From the NCBI RefSeq assembly GCF_900112775.1, contig NZ_FOYZ01000003.1, positions 251,494 through 315,493 of the forward strand: DNA of 64,000 nucleotides, in the 5' to 3' direction. Positions 1 through 9,122 of the stretch are shown here, one piece after another; position 1 is the stretch's first letter; each line of letters starts with the position of its first letter. The DNA is from Anaeromicropila populeti (GTDB lineage Bacteria; Bacillota; Clostridia; Lachnospirales; Lachnospiraceae). The position numbers and the translations under genes were made by a program. The notes below the pieces were generated by a model. It was given only the letters and a program-made list of their open reading frames with translations, did not search any database and was not told the origin of the DNA.

Positions 1-877
1 AGGAATTCATCATTTCAAGATATCCCAGTCGCAGGGCACCCATTATTCCAGGATCGTCTCCTAGCTTAGGGGCTACAATGTATTCCTCAATATTTTTTAC
101 TATGGCATCATGTCTGATATATCCGTTCAGCTTATTTACAACACCATTCCGAATCATCGGAAACAACTGAGGCTGATGCATAACGCCGCCCCAAAGCACA
201 ATTTTATTAGGAGAATAGGTTAAAATGTAATTTACCAGAGCTTGTGAAACATACTCTGCTTCCATCTTCCAGACCCCTTCTGAATCTGCCAGTTCGATTG
301 CTTTCTTTCCCCATCTTCCTTCAATAGCCGGACCTGCCGCAAGTCCTTCCAGGCAGTTAGGATGAAATGGGCACTTCCCTGAATACGTATCATTTGGTAA
401 CTTTTCTAGCAGTATATGTCCTGCCTCTGGATGTACAAGCCCATGAAGAAGCTTCCCACCTATGCAGACCCCAACACCAACACCTGTACCGATTGTAATA
501 TATAAAACCACATCGCAGCCTGCACCAGCTCCCCAGGTAGCTTCAGCCAGAGCAGCTCCGTTGACATCTGTGTCAATACCAACCGGAATGTGAAATTCTT
601 CAAGAAAAGCTCCCCTAAGATTTACATTACCCCAAAAAGGCTTTGGAGTACTGGTAATATATCCAAAGGTTTCAGACTTTCTATCCAAGTCTAACGGTCC
701 AAAGCTTCCAATTCCTATTGCCTCAACAGGAAAATCCTTAAAATATGAAATCATTGCAGGTATTGTAACATCTGGTGTTTCTGTTGGAAATACCTTTCTG
801 TCAATTAACTTACCATTTTCGTCACCAACTGCACATACCATTTTAGTACCACCAGCTTCTAATCCTCCCAATAACAT
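1..877 (-). CDS. ROK-family fructokinase (3' end outside window)
   Basis: Sugar kinase of the ROK family that phosphorylates a hexose, probably fructose, with ATP. I translated it from the minus strand from ATG at 877, 9 nt after a GGAGAG ribosome site. It begins MLLGGLEAGGTK, the ROK N-terminal nucleotide-binding loop, and later has IGTGVGVG and a zinc-site region with GHILLEKLP followed by CPFHPNCLEGLAAGPA. The H-C-C-C zinc pattern with CPFH is typical of ScrK/YdhR/GmuE fructokinases. 292 codons are visible with no stop, close to the usual full length of about 290-300, so only a few residues are missing. It lies 25 nt downstream of apt and may be cotranscribed. Mannokinase activity is an alternative. 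Confidence 0.9.
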   Translation of the reverse strand, partial: MLLGGLEAGGTKMVCAVGDENGKLIDRKVFPTETPDVTIPAMISYFKDFPVEAIGIGSFGPLDLDRKSETFGYITSTPKPFWGNVNLRGAFLEEFHIPVGIDTDVNGAALAEATWGAGAGCDVVLYITIGTGVGVGVCIGGKLLHGLVHPEAGHILLEKLPNDTYSGKCPFHPNCLEGLAAGPAIEGRWGKKAIELADSEGVWKMEAEYVSQALVNYILTYSPNKIVLWGGVMHQPQLFPMIRNGVVNKLNGYIRHDAIVKNIEEYIVAPKLGDDPGIMGALRLGYLEMMNS

Positions 878-902
878 ACCGTCTCTCCTTTATGCTGAAA
901 TT

Positions 903-1427
903 TTATTTACCTTCGTATTTAATAACAGAAACTACATCATAATCCTTTAATTTTTCTCTTCCACAAAGACCTTCCAGCTCCATTAAAAATACAATTTTAA
1001 TTACTTCACCGCCAAGCTTCCTTACTAATTTAGTAATTGCTTCTATGGTTCCTCCTGTAGCAATCAGATCATCAATGATTACAACCTTTTGTCCTGGCTG
1101 TATGGCATCCTTGTGCATTTCAATCACTGCTGTACCATATTCTAAATCATATTCCATCTCAACTGTTTCACATGGTAGTTTTCCCTTTTTTCTTACAGGA
1201 ATAAACGGCTTATTCAAATTATATGCCACAGGAACTCCAAAAATAAATCCTCTGGACTCAGGTCCTAAAACTAAATCAAAATCTACCTGCGCTAATTCTT
1301 CTTGTATTTTATCAATTGCCATTCTTAAGCCATCTTTATCTTGTAATATACTGGTTACATCTCGAAATATAATTCCCTCTTCCGGAAAATCAGGAATACT
1401 TCTTACATAATCTTCTAATTTTTTCAT
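903..1427 (-). CDS. apt: Adenine phosphoribosyltransferase
   Basis: Cytosolic purine-salvage enzyme making AMP from adenine and PRPP. The 174-residue length fits the family. The PRPP-binding motif VVIIDDLIATGGT is at residues 115-127, and GPESRGFIFG near residue 55 is the usual Apt loop. The start is ATG with AGAAAGGTAG just upstream. It follows recJ by 88 nt and precedes a sugar kinase. The order secDF-recJ-apt is common in Clostridia, where relA often follows; here relA lies about 31 kb away in the window. Confidence 0.97.
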   Translation of the reverse strand: MKKLEDYVRSIPDFPEEGIIFRDVTSILQDKDGLRMAIDKIQEELAQVDFDLVLGPESRGFIFGVPVAYNLNKPFIPVRKKGKLPCETVEMEYDLEYGTAVIEMHKDAIQPGQKVVIIDDLIATGGTIEAITKLVRKLGGEVIKIVFLMELEGLCGREKLKDYDVVSVIKYEGK

Positions 1428-1515
1428 AAAATACTACCTTTCTTCTTGTACAAAATTGAACTTACGCCATTATTGTATCATCTACTGAAAAAAATGCAAG
1501 TATGTTAGCGTTAAT

Positions 1516-3279
1516 TTATCGAAAATGTTGAATAATAATCTGAACTGTTTCCTTTCCGTTGTATTCATTCACATCTGGATAAAACACAAGATCTAACAAA
1601 ATATTTTTCGCATTTCCTTTCAGAATCTGTTCCATTGCGTTCTTCCCGTATTTTTCTCCTACTATTTCTTCAAATCTATCTAATCCCTGAAACAACATAG
1701 CAGAATACAAATTCGAACTACTCTTTGTTTTTACAGACAACCGCAGCATGGAATTATCTTTCCCAATTAGCCTGCCATTGATAATTTCAACATTTCTCAA
1801 TACAAAAGTTGGTTTTCCATTCCCTTTTCCGAATGGCTCTAGCAACTCCATTTCACGAATAAACTTGGGACTGATTTCATTAAAAGGAAGCTCCATATCA
1901 AAAGACACTTTTCTGATTAAATCATCTTCTGTAAGACTGCTGTTTTGGTTTAATTTTGCCCTAAGCAAGGAAATATTTTCTTCTGGAAGTGAAAGTCCTG
2001 CTGCCATAGGATGTCCACCAAATTTTGTTAATAATTCTCTGCACTCATTCAATTTTTCAAACATAGAATACGCTTCTATGGATCTTCCCGAACCCTTTAC
2101 ACCCTGCTCTGCTCTAGTCAATATAATTGCTGGTTTATTATACTTTTCTCTGACTCTTCCTGCAATAATACCTGCAATACTTTCATGGCAGTCTGGCAGA
2201 AATACCACAAGCACAGAATCACTCTCGTACTGCTCCTCCACAACTGAATACGCCTGTTTTACCCCAAGGCTTGTTAATTCCTTGCGTTCCTCATTTAAAA
2301 GCTTTAGCTTCTTTGCTGATTGCATCGCTCTTTCATAATCCTCTGCCAAAAACATTTTCAAGCTGATTTTAGCAGATTCCAGCCGCCCCGAAGCATTGAT
2401 ACAAGGTCCTAAAATAAATCCCATATGATATGCTGATAACTTTCGTTCTTTCAACTGGTTTACCTCTATCAGCGCCTGAATACCGTAATTTTTTGAGAAA
2501 GGCAGTTTCTTTAACCCCTGACTTACCAGTACACGATTCTCTCCTTCCAAATCCATGACATCACATACCGTTGCGATTGCCACAAAAGGAAGCAGTTCTT
2601 CTAGTTCATTAAGTGCTATGAAATATTCTTTCCATAAAAGTTCTAACAATTTGAACACCACTGCTGCGCCACATAACTTTTTAAACAGATAGCTACAGTC
2701 CCATTGTTTCGGGTTCACTACAGCATCTGCGGGAGGAACCTTGTATATCCTCTTTCCATCCTCCTGCTCTTCATAAGGAACCTCATGGTGATCTGTAATA
2801 ATTACCGTCATCCCCAGTTCCTTTGCACGTTGGATTTGATCATATGCTGCAATACCATTATCACAGGTAATAATGGTATCAATGTTATCACTACTTGCCG
2901 CCTCTACAATATCTATATTAATGCCATACCCATCCTTAATTCGGTCTGGAATTTCATAATCTACAACAGCGCCCACCCTGGAAAGACCCACCTTTAGCAA
3001 ATAAGCAGCCATTACACCATCAACATCATAGTCGCCAATAATTCGTATCGATTTCCTTTGTTCTATCTTCTTCTTTAAAATATCAACTGCAAGAACACTA
3101 TCCTTCATCTTATTTGGTTCCAAAAGCATATGCGTATCTGGATATAAATATTCCTTAAGCTCTGACGCAGATTTAACATTTCGATTTACAGCCAGCTGTA
3201 CCAGTTTCTCACTAACTCCAAATGCTCTAGCAATCTTTGAAAAATCACCCTTTTTGTTTTTAATAAACCATTTTTCCAT
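1516..3279 (-). CDS. recJ: Single-stranded-DNA-specific exonuclease RecJ
   Basis: 5'-3' single-strand DNA exonuclease used in recombination and repair. The DHH-superfamily motifs are visible: GDYDVDG at 82-88 (motif I), DHH at 163-165 (motif III), and GGHPMAAGLS further on (DHHA1 GGH motif). An OB-like C-terminal section follows. The length of 587 is in the family range. It sits downstream of secDF behind a hairpin that may act as a terminator, so it may have its own promoter, although none obvious was found. Confidence 0.95.
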   Translation of the reverse strand: MEKWFIKNKKGDFSKIARAFGVSEKLVQLAVNRNVKSASELKEYLYPDTHMLLEPNKMKDSVLAVDILKKKIEQRKSIRIIGDYDVDGVMAAYLLKVGLSRVGAVVDYEIPDRIKDGYGINIDIVEAASSDNIDTIITCDNGIAAYDQIQRAKELGMTVIITDHHEVPYEEQEDGKRIYKVPPADAVVNPKQWDCSYLFKKLCGAAVVFKLLELLWKEYFIALNELEELLPFVAIATVCDVMDLEGENRVLVSQGLKKLPFSKNYGIQALIEVNQLKERKLSAYHMGFILGPCINASGRLESAKISLKMFLAEDYERAMQSAKKLKLLNEERKELTSLGVKQAYSVVEEQYESDSVLVVFLPDCHESIAGIIAGRVREKYNKPAIILTRAEQGVKGSGRSIEAYSMFEKLNECRELLTKFGGHPMAAGLSLPEENISLLRAKLNQNSSLTEDDLIRKVSFDMELPFNEISPKFIREMELLEPFGKGNGKPTFVLRNVEIINGRLIGKDNSMLRLSVKTKSSSNLYSAMLFQGLDRFEEIVGEKYGKNAMEQILKGNAKNILLDLVFYPDVNEYNGKETVQIIIQHFR

Positions 3280-3320
3280 AACTACTCCTTATATGTGCCA
3301 ACATCCTCTTCTGACATAGG

Positions 3321-3350
3321 AAAAGCCATGAAAGTTCATCTCTCATGGCC
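3321..3350 (-). terminator. Probable intrinsic terminator after secDF
   Basis: On the minus strand GCCATGA (3343-3349) pairs with TCATGGC (3325-3331) around an 11-nt loop and is followed by TTTTCC. It lies 33 nt past the secDF stop. The U-run is short, so termination may be partial and allow read-through to recJ. Confidence 0.55.
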
Positions 3351-3382
3351 ATTGAAACTACTAAAACTATACTTCTCAATTA

Positions 3383-5524
3383 TTAAGCTTTTTTCTTTGT
3401 AAACGTCTTCTTTAATACAAACCACAATGCACCTGTAATACAGATAGAAGAATATGCACCACCTATAATACCAGCCATAATTGGAATTGCAAATTCTTGA
3501 ATTGAATCCACTCCTAAGATTGCTAAAACCAATACCATTACAAAGGTTGTTAAAGATGTGTTAATATTTCTGCTGATTGTCTGGCTAACACTAGTATTAA
3601 CTACATTTTCTAGTAAATCTGGGCGGTTCATTGTGCCTTTATTTTCACGAATTCGGTCAAATACAATAATCGTTGCATTAATAGAGTAACCAACAATTGT
3701 CAGCATACATGCTATAAATGTACTGCTTACAGATATACGATTCATTGCACTGGCTACTGCATATACCGTTATCACAATTAATACGTCATGGCACAATGCA
3801 AGCACTGCACTGGCACCAAAGTTAGCATCTTTAAATCTGAACCAGATGTAAATCAGCATACAGATAGTAGCAATGATAACTGCAACAACTGCATCCTCTT
3901 TCATTTCATCACTGATGGCACCACTGATATTTTCTGTCTGAATTTTGTTCTTATCAACACTATATGTTTCAACTAATTTATTTTCTAAAGCAGTTCTTTC
4001 ATCAAGTGACAGTTCCTGTGTTTTAATAACAACAGCATTCTCACCTTTTACTTCTGACGTTTCGGCATTCTTTCCTGTAACTGTTTTTACAAGTTCTCTA
4101 ATTTCTGTACTGCTTGGAACAGTTCCTTCAAAAGTCACCTCAGTTGAAGTACCACCCTTAAAATCAAGTCCATAATTTAAAATCTGTCCTGTCTGAGCTT
4201 TGTTATAAATAAGTGATCCAATACCAACTAAAATTATAACTCCAGATATAGATGCAAATTTCAGGAAGTTTCCAGTAAAGTTTTTAACCTTAACTTCTTT
4301 TTGTACACCATAGAATTTTTCCTTGTCAAATCCAATTCCATATAGACCTTTTAAAATAAACTTAGTAACTGTTAATGCTGTAAACATAGATAAAATAATA
4401 CCAATTGCTAATGTCTGGGCAAATCCCTTTACAGTTCCCGAACCTTTAAAATATAATACCGCAGCAGCAATTAAAGTAGTTACGTTACCATCTATAATAG
4501 CAGATAGTGCTTTATCAAAACCTAATTTAATAGCAGAACGAACTGTCTTGCCTGTTGCAAGTTCTTCTCGGATTCTTGTAAAAATAACAACATTGGCATC
4601 TACCGCCATACCAATAGATAAAATAATACCAGCAATACCTGGAAGTGTCAGAGTTACATTAAAACCATTCAATACTACTAAAGTAACTACAACATATAAA
4701 CATAATGCAATTGCAGAAGCTAAACCTGGAATTCTGTAATAAGCAATCATAAACAATAGAACAATAGCCAAACCAATGATACCTGCTAATAAACTTGTAT
4801 CAACTGCTTCTTCACCAAGCCTTGCACCTACTACGTTAGAACGAACTTCCTTTAATTCTAATGGAAGTGCACCAATACGAATTGTGGATGCTAGTGCTTC
4901 CGCTTCATCATAGCTGCTCTGTCCACTGATTTGTGCCTTACCACCTGTAATTGCTTCATTTACCTTTGGAGAAGAAATGACCTCACCATCATAAACAATT
5001 GAAATTGTTTTACCGATATTAGCTGCCGTTGCTTCTGCAAATTTATTCGCTCCTGTTGCATTAAGCTCCAAGTTAACGACATATTCCGTAAGTCCCTGTG
5101 TAATAGTTCCTGCCTTGGCTGTAGAAATATCAGAACCATCAATTACAACATTACCATCTTCATCTTTAAATTCAATGGAACCTGCTTTTCCAAGTGCAGC
5201 AAGAATTTCATTTGCATTGGTAACACCTGGAATATCTACATTGATACGGTTACTTCCTTCCTGATAAACAGCTGCCTCCATGCTATAATTTTCAACACGC
5301 TTCTGTAACTTGTAAATAGTATCTTTCATTTCAGTCGCAGTTGGATTATCATCTACTGTTTCATAAGTAATACTTACACCACCTGCTAAGTCCAAACCTA
5401 ATTTAATGTTTTGGGCACTACCCTTATGTTGTTTACCAATTCCCATAAATGCTATGGCACTAAATGCACCAATTACAATTACCACAAGAAGTAAGCTTGC
5501 TATGCCTCTTTTCTTATCTTTCAT
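3383..5524 (-). CDS. secDF: Protein translocase subunit SecDF (fused SecD and SecF)
   Basis: Membrane component that uses proton motive force to help pull exported proteins through SecYEG. One 713-residue protein contains SecD (about 1-400) and SecF (about 430-713), each an MMPL-like six-helix unit. Residue 1 onward is a short cytoplasmic segment followed by a membrane helix. The GMAVDANVVIFTRIREEL motif in SecD and GYSINATIIVFDRIRENKG in SecF are the conserved TM4 signatures. The fusion is common in Firmicutes. It follows the SCIFF maturase by 45 nt, the conserved clostridial arrangement. Confidence 0.96.
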   Translation of the reverse strand: MKDKKRGIASLLLVVIVIGAFSAIAFMGIGKQHKGSAQNIKLGLDLAGGVSITYETVDDNPTATEMKDTIYKLQKRVENYSMEAAVYQEGSNRINVDIPGVTNANEILAALGKAGSIEFKDEDGNVVIDGSDISTAKAGTITQGLTEYVVNLELNATGANKFAEATAANIGKTISIVYDGEVISSPKVNEAITGGKAQISGQSSYDEAEALASTIRIGALPLELKEVRSNVVGARLGEEAVDTSLLAGIIGLAIVLLFMIAYYRIPGLASAIALCLYVVVTLVVLNGFNVTLTLPGIAGIILSIGMAVDANVVIFTRIREELATGKTVRSAIKLGFDKALSAIIDGNVTTLIAAAVLYFKGSGTVKGFAQTLAIGIILSMFTALTVTKFILKGLYGIGFDKEKFYGVQKEVKVKNFTGNFLKFASISGVIILVGIGSLIYNKAQTGQILNYGLDFKGGTSTEVTFEGTVPSSTEIRELVKTVTGKNAETSEVKGENAVVIKTQELSLDERTALENKLVETYSVDKNKIQTENISGAISDEMKEDAVVAVIIATICMLIYIWFRFKDANFGASAVLALCHDVLIVITVYAVASAMNRISVSSTFIACMLTIVGYSINATIIVFDRIRENKGTMNRPDLLENVVNTSVSQTISRNINTSLTTFVMVLVLAILGVDSIQEFAIPIMAGIIGGAYSSICITGALWFVLKKTFTKKKA

Positions 5525-5569
5525 TGTTCTTTCTCCTTTTCCTCTTAACTTTACTAAATCACAGCCCTC

Positions 5570-6937
5570 TTACTCTGATTCTGCTGCTTTTATCATGATT
5601 GCACATTCAATGCGCTTTTTTTGCAGTTCACACCCGATGTCATAAGCATCTGTAATGGTTCCATGAAAATTATATGAATTAGCTGCACAGCCTCCGCTGC
5701 AATAAAACTTTGCAAAGCATTCTCTGCATTTTTCCTTGGCGTAAACATTGCAAAGCTTAAACTCATCTCTGATCTCAGTCTTTTGTACCCCTTCAAAGAC
5801 ATTGCCCATCAGAAAATCTTCATTCCCAACAAATTGATGGCAGGGATATAAATCTCCCCAAGGTGTTACTGCTAAATATTCAGTACCAGATCCACATCCA
5901 GATAATCTTTTTGCTACACACGGACCTCCGCTCAGATCAAGCATAAAGTGGAAAAAATTGAAACCATTCTTTTCCCTGTTTCTCCGAATCATTTCTCTGG
6001 CGAGAATATCATATTCCTCCATAATTTTTGGAAGGTCATCCTCTTTAATCGCGTAAGGCTCCTCTTCCTTTGAAACAACAGGCTCTACAGAAATTTGCTT
6101 AAAGCCCATGTCTGCTAAATGTAATACATCCTTTGAAAAATCTAAATTAAAATGTGTAAAAGTACCCCTCACATAATAATCCGTTTGCTTTCTGCTTTCA
6201 GCCATCTGTATAAACTTTGGCATAATCAAATCATAACTACCTTTATCATTTCTTGAAGGTCTCATATAATCATTGACTTCTTTTCTCCCATCAATGCTGA
6301 GGACAACATTTGACATTTCTTTATTTAGAAATTCCATTATTTCATTATTTAGTAATACACCATTTGTCGTAAGAGTAAAACGGAAGTTTTTACCATGCTT
6401 CTTTTCCTGATCTCTTCCGTATTGAACAAGCTGCTTTATGACCTCAAAATTCATAAGAGGCTCACCGCCAAAGAAATCTACCTCCAGATTTTTTCTGCTT
6501 CCAGACTGGGCAATCAGAAAATCCAGTGCCTTTTTCCCGACTTCAAAGCTCATATATGCTTTATCACCCTGATATTCACCTTTTCCTGCAAAACAATATC
6601 TACATGCCAGATTACAATCATGGGCAATATGTAAACATAAAGCCTTTACAACTGTCTGCCTTTTTTTAAAGTCCACAATATATTTTTCATAAATATCTTC
6701 TGTGAACAGACATCCACCCTCTTTAAGTTGTTCTATTTCGTTAAAGGCCTCATGAATATCTTCTATTTCAACTCCACTTTCCCTGTATTTTTCCAGCATT
6801 CTGCTTATAATGGATTCTTTCTCGTTTGTTTCATACAATTCAATCATGTCATAAACTAAATCGTCCACTACATGGACACTACCACTATTCACGTCTAAGA
6901 CAATATTATAACCGTTATTTTTATACTGATGAATCAC
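5570..6937 (-). CDS. scfB: SCIFF peptide radical SAM maturase (thioether-forming)
   Basis: Radical SAM/SPASM enzyme that installs thioether crosslinks in the SCIFF (ranthipeptide) precursor encoded just upstream. I use GTG at 6937 because AGGAG lies 7 nt upstream; an ATG 42 nt earlier has no such site and would add 14 unlikely residues. The protein then starts (M)IHQYKNNGYN, as in the family. An N-terminal peptide-recognition region is followed by CNLACRYC (Cys about 108, 112, 115; binds the SAM [4Fe-4S] cluster) and a C-terminal SPASM region with CHQF, CRECFAKFYCSGGC and a last Cys near the end (auxiliary clusters). 455 residues. Known family chemistry; the product here is inferred. Confidence 0.95.
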   Translation of the reverse strand: MIHQYKNNGYNIVLDVNSGSVHVVDDLVYDMIELYETNEKESIISRMLEKYRESGVEIEDIHEAFNEIEQLKEGGCLFTEDIYEKYIVDFKKRQTVVKALCLHIAHDCNLACRYCFAGKGEYQGDKAYMSFEVGKKALDFLIAQSGSRKNLEVDFFGGEPLMNFEVIKQLVQYGRDQEKKHGKNFRFTLTTNGVLLNNEIMEFLNKEMSNVVLSIDGRKEVNDYMRPSRNDKGSYDLIMPKFIQMAESRKQTDYYVRGTFTHFNLDFSKDVLHLADMGFKQISVEPVVSKEEEPYAIKEDDLPKIMEEYDILAREMIRRNREKNGFNFFHFMLDLSGGPCVAKRLSGCGSGTEYLAVTPWGDLYPCHQFVGNEDFLMGNVFEGVQKTEIRDEFKLCNVYAKEKCRECFAKFYCSGGCAANSYNFHGTITDAYDIGCELQKKRIECAIMIKAAESE

Positions 6938-7028
6938 GGTATTACTCCTTTCATTCTTATGTTTTGGCATGTCCTGCATATATCACATTGAATAGGCAGC
7001 GACATCTGCCGCTGCCCTCTGCTTATAA

Positions 7029-7169
7029 TTATTTGTTCTCACAGCTTTGATTACCAACTGTACAAGAAGTTTTACAAGCTGATTGGCAAGAAGTCTGACA
7101 TTCTCCACAACCGCCTTTTTTCATTGTCTCTTTCAAATTACGAGTAGTTAATGTTTTGATATGTTTCAA
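7029..7169 (-). CDS. scfA: SCIFF precursor peptide (six cysteines in forty-five)
   Basis: Short ribosomally made precursor of a sulfur-to-alpha-carbon thioether peptide. The frame starts at TTG 7169 after a strong AAGGAGG (7179-7185), 9 nt away. The 46 residues end at TAA. The leader is KHIKTLTTRNLKETMKKGG and the core has Cys at 21, 24, 28, 32, 36 and 43, ending SCENK, almost identical to the widespread clostridial SCIFF peptide. It lies 91 nt upstream of its maturase on the same strand. The biological role of SCIFF is not settled; quorum sensing or redox roles have been proposed. Confidence 0.96.
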   Translation of the reverse strand: MKHIKTLTTRNLKETMKKGGCGECQTSCQSACKTSCTVGNQSCENK

Positions 7170-7251
7170 TGCAAGTAACCTCCTTTATTTGAATTTTCTG
7201 TTAAAAAATAAACTTTTGCTATGTAACAAAAAATTCATGTCAACTCAAAAT

Positions 7252-7280
7252 ATTATAACACAAATCATTTTGTATTGGAA
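7252..7280 (-). promoter_or_regulatory. Probable promoter for the SCIFF peptide
   Basis: Minus-strand TATAAT (7252-7257) is preceded by TG one base upstream (extended -10) and, 17 nt away, by a weak -35 TTCCAA (7275-7280). It would start transcription about 75 nt before the SCIFF TTG, separating the peptide from the membrane-protein gene upstream. Confidence 0.6.
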
Positions 7281-7307
7281 GTTTTTTTTTATTAACATAT
7301 TAACTTA

Positions 7308-7682
7308 TTAACTAAGCATACCACCCAGCATGCCACCTAAGCTGCACATAAAAAACACAGTGATCATACTTCCTATTTCGCCCATAATATCTCTTTGCAT
7401 TAGAATAGAAACTGCAAATATAATTGCAAAATACAGCATGCCCAATATGATTCCCCACAAAAATCTTTTTTGCGATGAATGTTTTCCCACAATTAGCCCC
7501 CCTATAAATGATGAGAAAATATATGAGAAAATAATTCCAGCATTTACTGCAATATCAGGCATTTCCAGCCTCGCCATGGCAAGAGCTAAAAATAACATAA
7601 AAGCCCCTGTTATAACATAAGCAATAAATAATGCCTTTAGCAAAGTAACACCTCTTGACTGTTTCATAATAGAACGATTCAT
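7308..7682 (-). CDS. TIGR04086-type four-helix membrane protein
   Basis: Small integral membrane protein of unknown function. Four hydrophobic helices fill most of its 124 residues, with GGLIVGKHSS between helices 2 and 3 and a glycine-rich end SLGGMLGGML. In Clostridia this family regularly sits between yajC and the SCIFF genes, which matches here. I prefer ATG at 7682, because GGAGG is 7 nt upstream; the ATG at 7688 would be only 1 nt from it. The conserved location suggests a link to Sec-dependent export or SCIFF, but no residue proves it. Confidence 0.8.
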   Translation of the reverse strand: MNRSIMKQSRGVTLLKALFIAYVITGAFMLFLALAMARLEMPDIAVNAGIIFSYIFSSFIGGLIVGKHSSQKRFLWGIILGMLYFAIIFAVSILMQRDIMGEIGSMITVFFMCSLGGMLGGMLS

Positions 7683-7731
7683 CTCCATACCTCCAACCTC
7701 TCCAGTACCTGTACTTTTATTAACATATATA

Positions 7732-7761
7732 TTGACAAAGAATGGCAGATAGAACTACAAT
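7732..7761 (+). promoter_or_regulatory. Sigma-A-type promoter for the PHP gene
   Basis: TTGACA (7732-7737), an 18-nt spacer and TACAAT (7756-7761), ending 57 nt before the PHP gene start on the same strand. Confidence 0.7.
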
Positions 7762-7818
7762 AAAAATAAAATATTTATCCAACAAACTATATCTATCTAT
7801 AAAAAGAAAGGCTTTCAA

Positions 7819-8688
7819 ATGAAATTAATTGATTTACATGTGCATTCAAATATTTCAGACGGCACTTTTCCGCCAGAAGATTTAGTAAAACTTGCTGTTG
7901 AAAATAATCTTGCAGCTTTTGCCCTAACGGATCATGATACAATAAGCGGAATTGCTCCAGCAGCCGCTTTTGCAGAGAAATTTAAAAAAGAAGGAACTGA
8001 CATTCAGGTTATTCCTGGTGTAGAACTATCTGTCGGATATAAAAACAGGGATATTCATATTTTAGGATTATTAATTAATGAGCAAAACTCTTTGCTTATC
8101 TCCACTTTGAATGAGTTACAAAAAGAACGGGAAAACCGTAACCTTAAAATGATTGCAAATTTTAATTCTGTTGATATTCCTATCACGATAGAAGATTTGA
8201 CTCAATACGCAGAAGCTGCCGTTATTACACGAGCTCATTTTGCTAAATACTTAATCGAACACGGCTATGTCAAAACATCAAATGAGGCATTTGACCGTTA
8301 TCTAAAAGAAGACGGACCATTTTACGTAAACCGTCACTTCATTTCTCCTGAAGACGCAATTGACTTAATCCGTCATGCTGGAGGAATTCCTGTACTGGCT
8401 CATCCCATGCTTTATAATCTCCCACCAGAAGAGCTTGATCAATTGACCAAACGACTTGCCTTGCATGGTCTGCTAGGCATTGAGGCAATTCACTCCTCTA
8501 ATACCATTACTTCTGAAAACGTGTCACGCTATTTGGCAAGTAAGCACCATCTCCTTATTACGGGGGGCTCTGATTTTCATGGTTTAAATAAACCAGATAT
8601 ATCTTTGGGAACTGGGAAAGGAAATTTGCAAATATCTTATTCTATCTATGAAAACTTATTAAATAAGAAGCATGAATTATTCTCTTAA
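7819..8688 (+). CDS. PHP-domain phosphoesterase (RNase AM/TrpH-like)
   Basis: Metal-dependent phosphoesterase of the PHP family, probably a nucleotide or 5'-RNA phosphatase/exonuclease like E. coli YciV (RNase AM). The 289-residue sequence starts with LHVHSNISDGT (metal-binding HxH), then ALTDHDT, VIPGVELS, ITRAHFAKYL, VLAHP and a C-terminal GGSDFHG, the full series of PHP metal ligands. AGAAAGG precedes the ATG by 7 nt. It is the only plus-strand gene within the otherwise minus-strand tgt-yajC-membrane protein-SCIFF-sec block, with its own promoter and terminator, so it looks like an inserted or inverted cassette. Substrate uncertain. Confidence 0.9.
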   Translation: MKLIDLHVHSNISDGTFPPEDLVKLAVENNLAAFALTDHDTISGIAPAAAFAEKFKKEGTDIQVIPGVELSVGYKNRDIHILGLLINEQNSLLISTLNELQKERENRNLKMIANFNSVDIPITIEDLTQYAEAAVITRAHFAKYLIEHGYVKTSNEAFDRYLKEDGPFYVNRHFISPEDAIDLIRHAGGIPVLAHPMLYNLPPEELDQLTKRLALHGLLGIEAIHSSNTITSENVSRYLASKHHLLITGGSDFHGLNKPDISLGTGKGNLQISYSIYENLLNKKHELFS

Positions 8689-8700
8689 TTTCTGCCAAAA

Positions 8701-8738
8701 AAGGCCGTTATTACAGTATAATGCAATAACGACCTTTT
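8701..8738. terminator. Bidirectional terminator between PHP gene and yajC
   Basis: AAGGCCGTTATT (8701-8712) pairs with AATAACGACCTT (8725-8736), one mismatch, followed by TTTT on the plus strand and preceded by As that give a U-run on the minus strand. It is placed between the two convergent genes. Confidence 0.85.
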
Positions 8739-8762
8739 CATAATAATAACTATTCACCAAAA

Positions 8763-9077
8763 TTAACTCTCTTTTTTGGGTTTTTCCACACTGACAATTG
8801 ATTCTCTCTTCATCGGAATCCGGCAGTTTTTATTGCTTCCAAATTCAACAATTACGATTTCAGGCATCACATCAATAATAACACCATAAAAACCACTTGT
8901 TGTCAAAATACTGTCACCAATTTCCACAGAAGCAACAAGTGCATCATGTTCCCTCTGCTGCTTTTTTTGTGGTCTCATCACAAGAAAATAAAACACTAAG
9001 AACATAGCAATAATTGGTAAAAAAGTAGCCAGCATACTTGCTGTATCTGCTGCCAAAAAAATAGCTGGTAAATTCAT
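8763..9077 (-). CDS. yajC: Preprotein translocase subunit YajC
   Basis: Small accessory membrane protein of the Sec holotranslocon. 104 residues: one N-terminal membrane helix (about 15-36), then RPQKKQQREHD, the family signature, and a soluble beta domain with LTTSGFYGVI. AGGAGG precedes the ATG. It is downstream of tgt on the same strand, as in most bacteria, but here 227 nt with several hairpins separate them. Confidence 0.95.
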   Translation of the reverse strand: MNLPAIFLAADTASMLATFLPIIAMFLVFYFLVMRPQKKQQREHDALVASVEIGDSILTTSGFYGVIIDVMPEIVIVEFGSNKNCRIPMKRESIVSVEKPKKES

Positions 9078-9122
9078 TTTAATCCTCCTAATTATGCATT
9101 TTCATTTTATATTTTACCTGCC

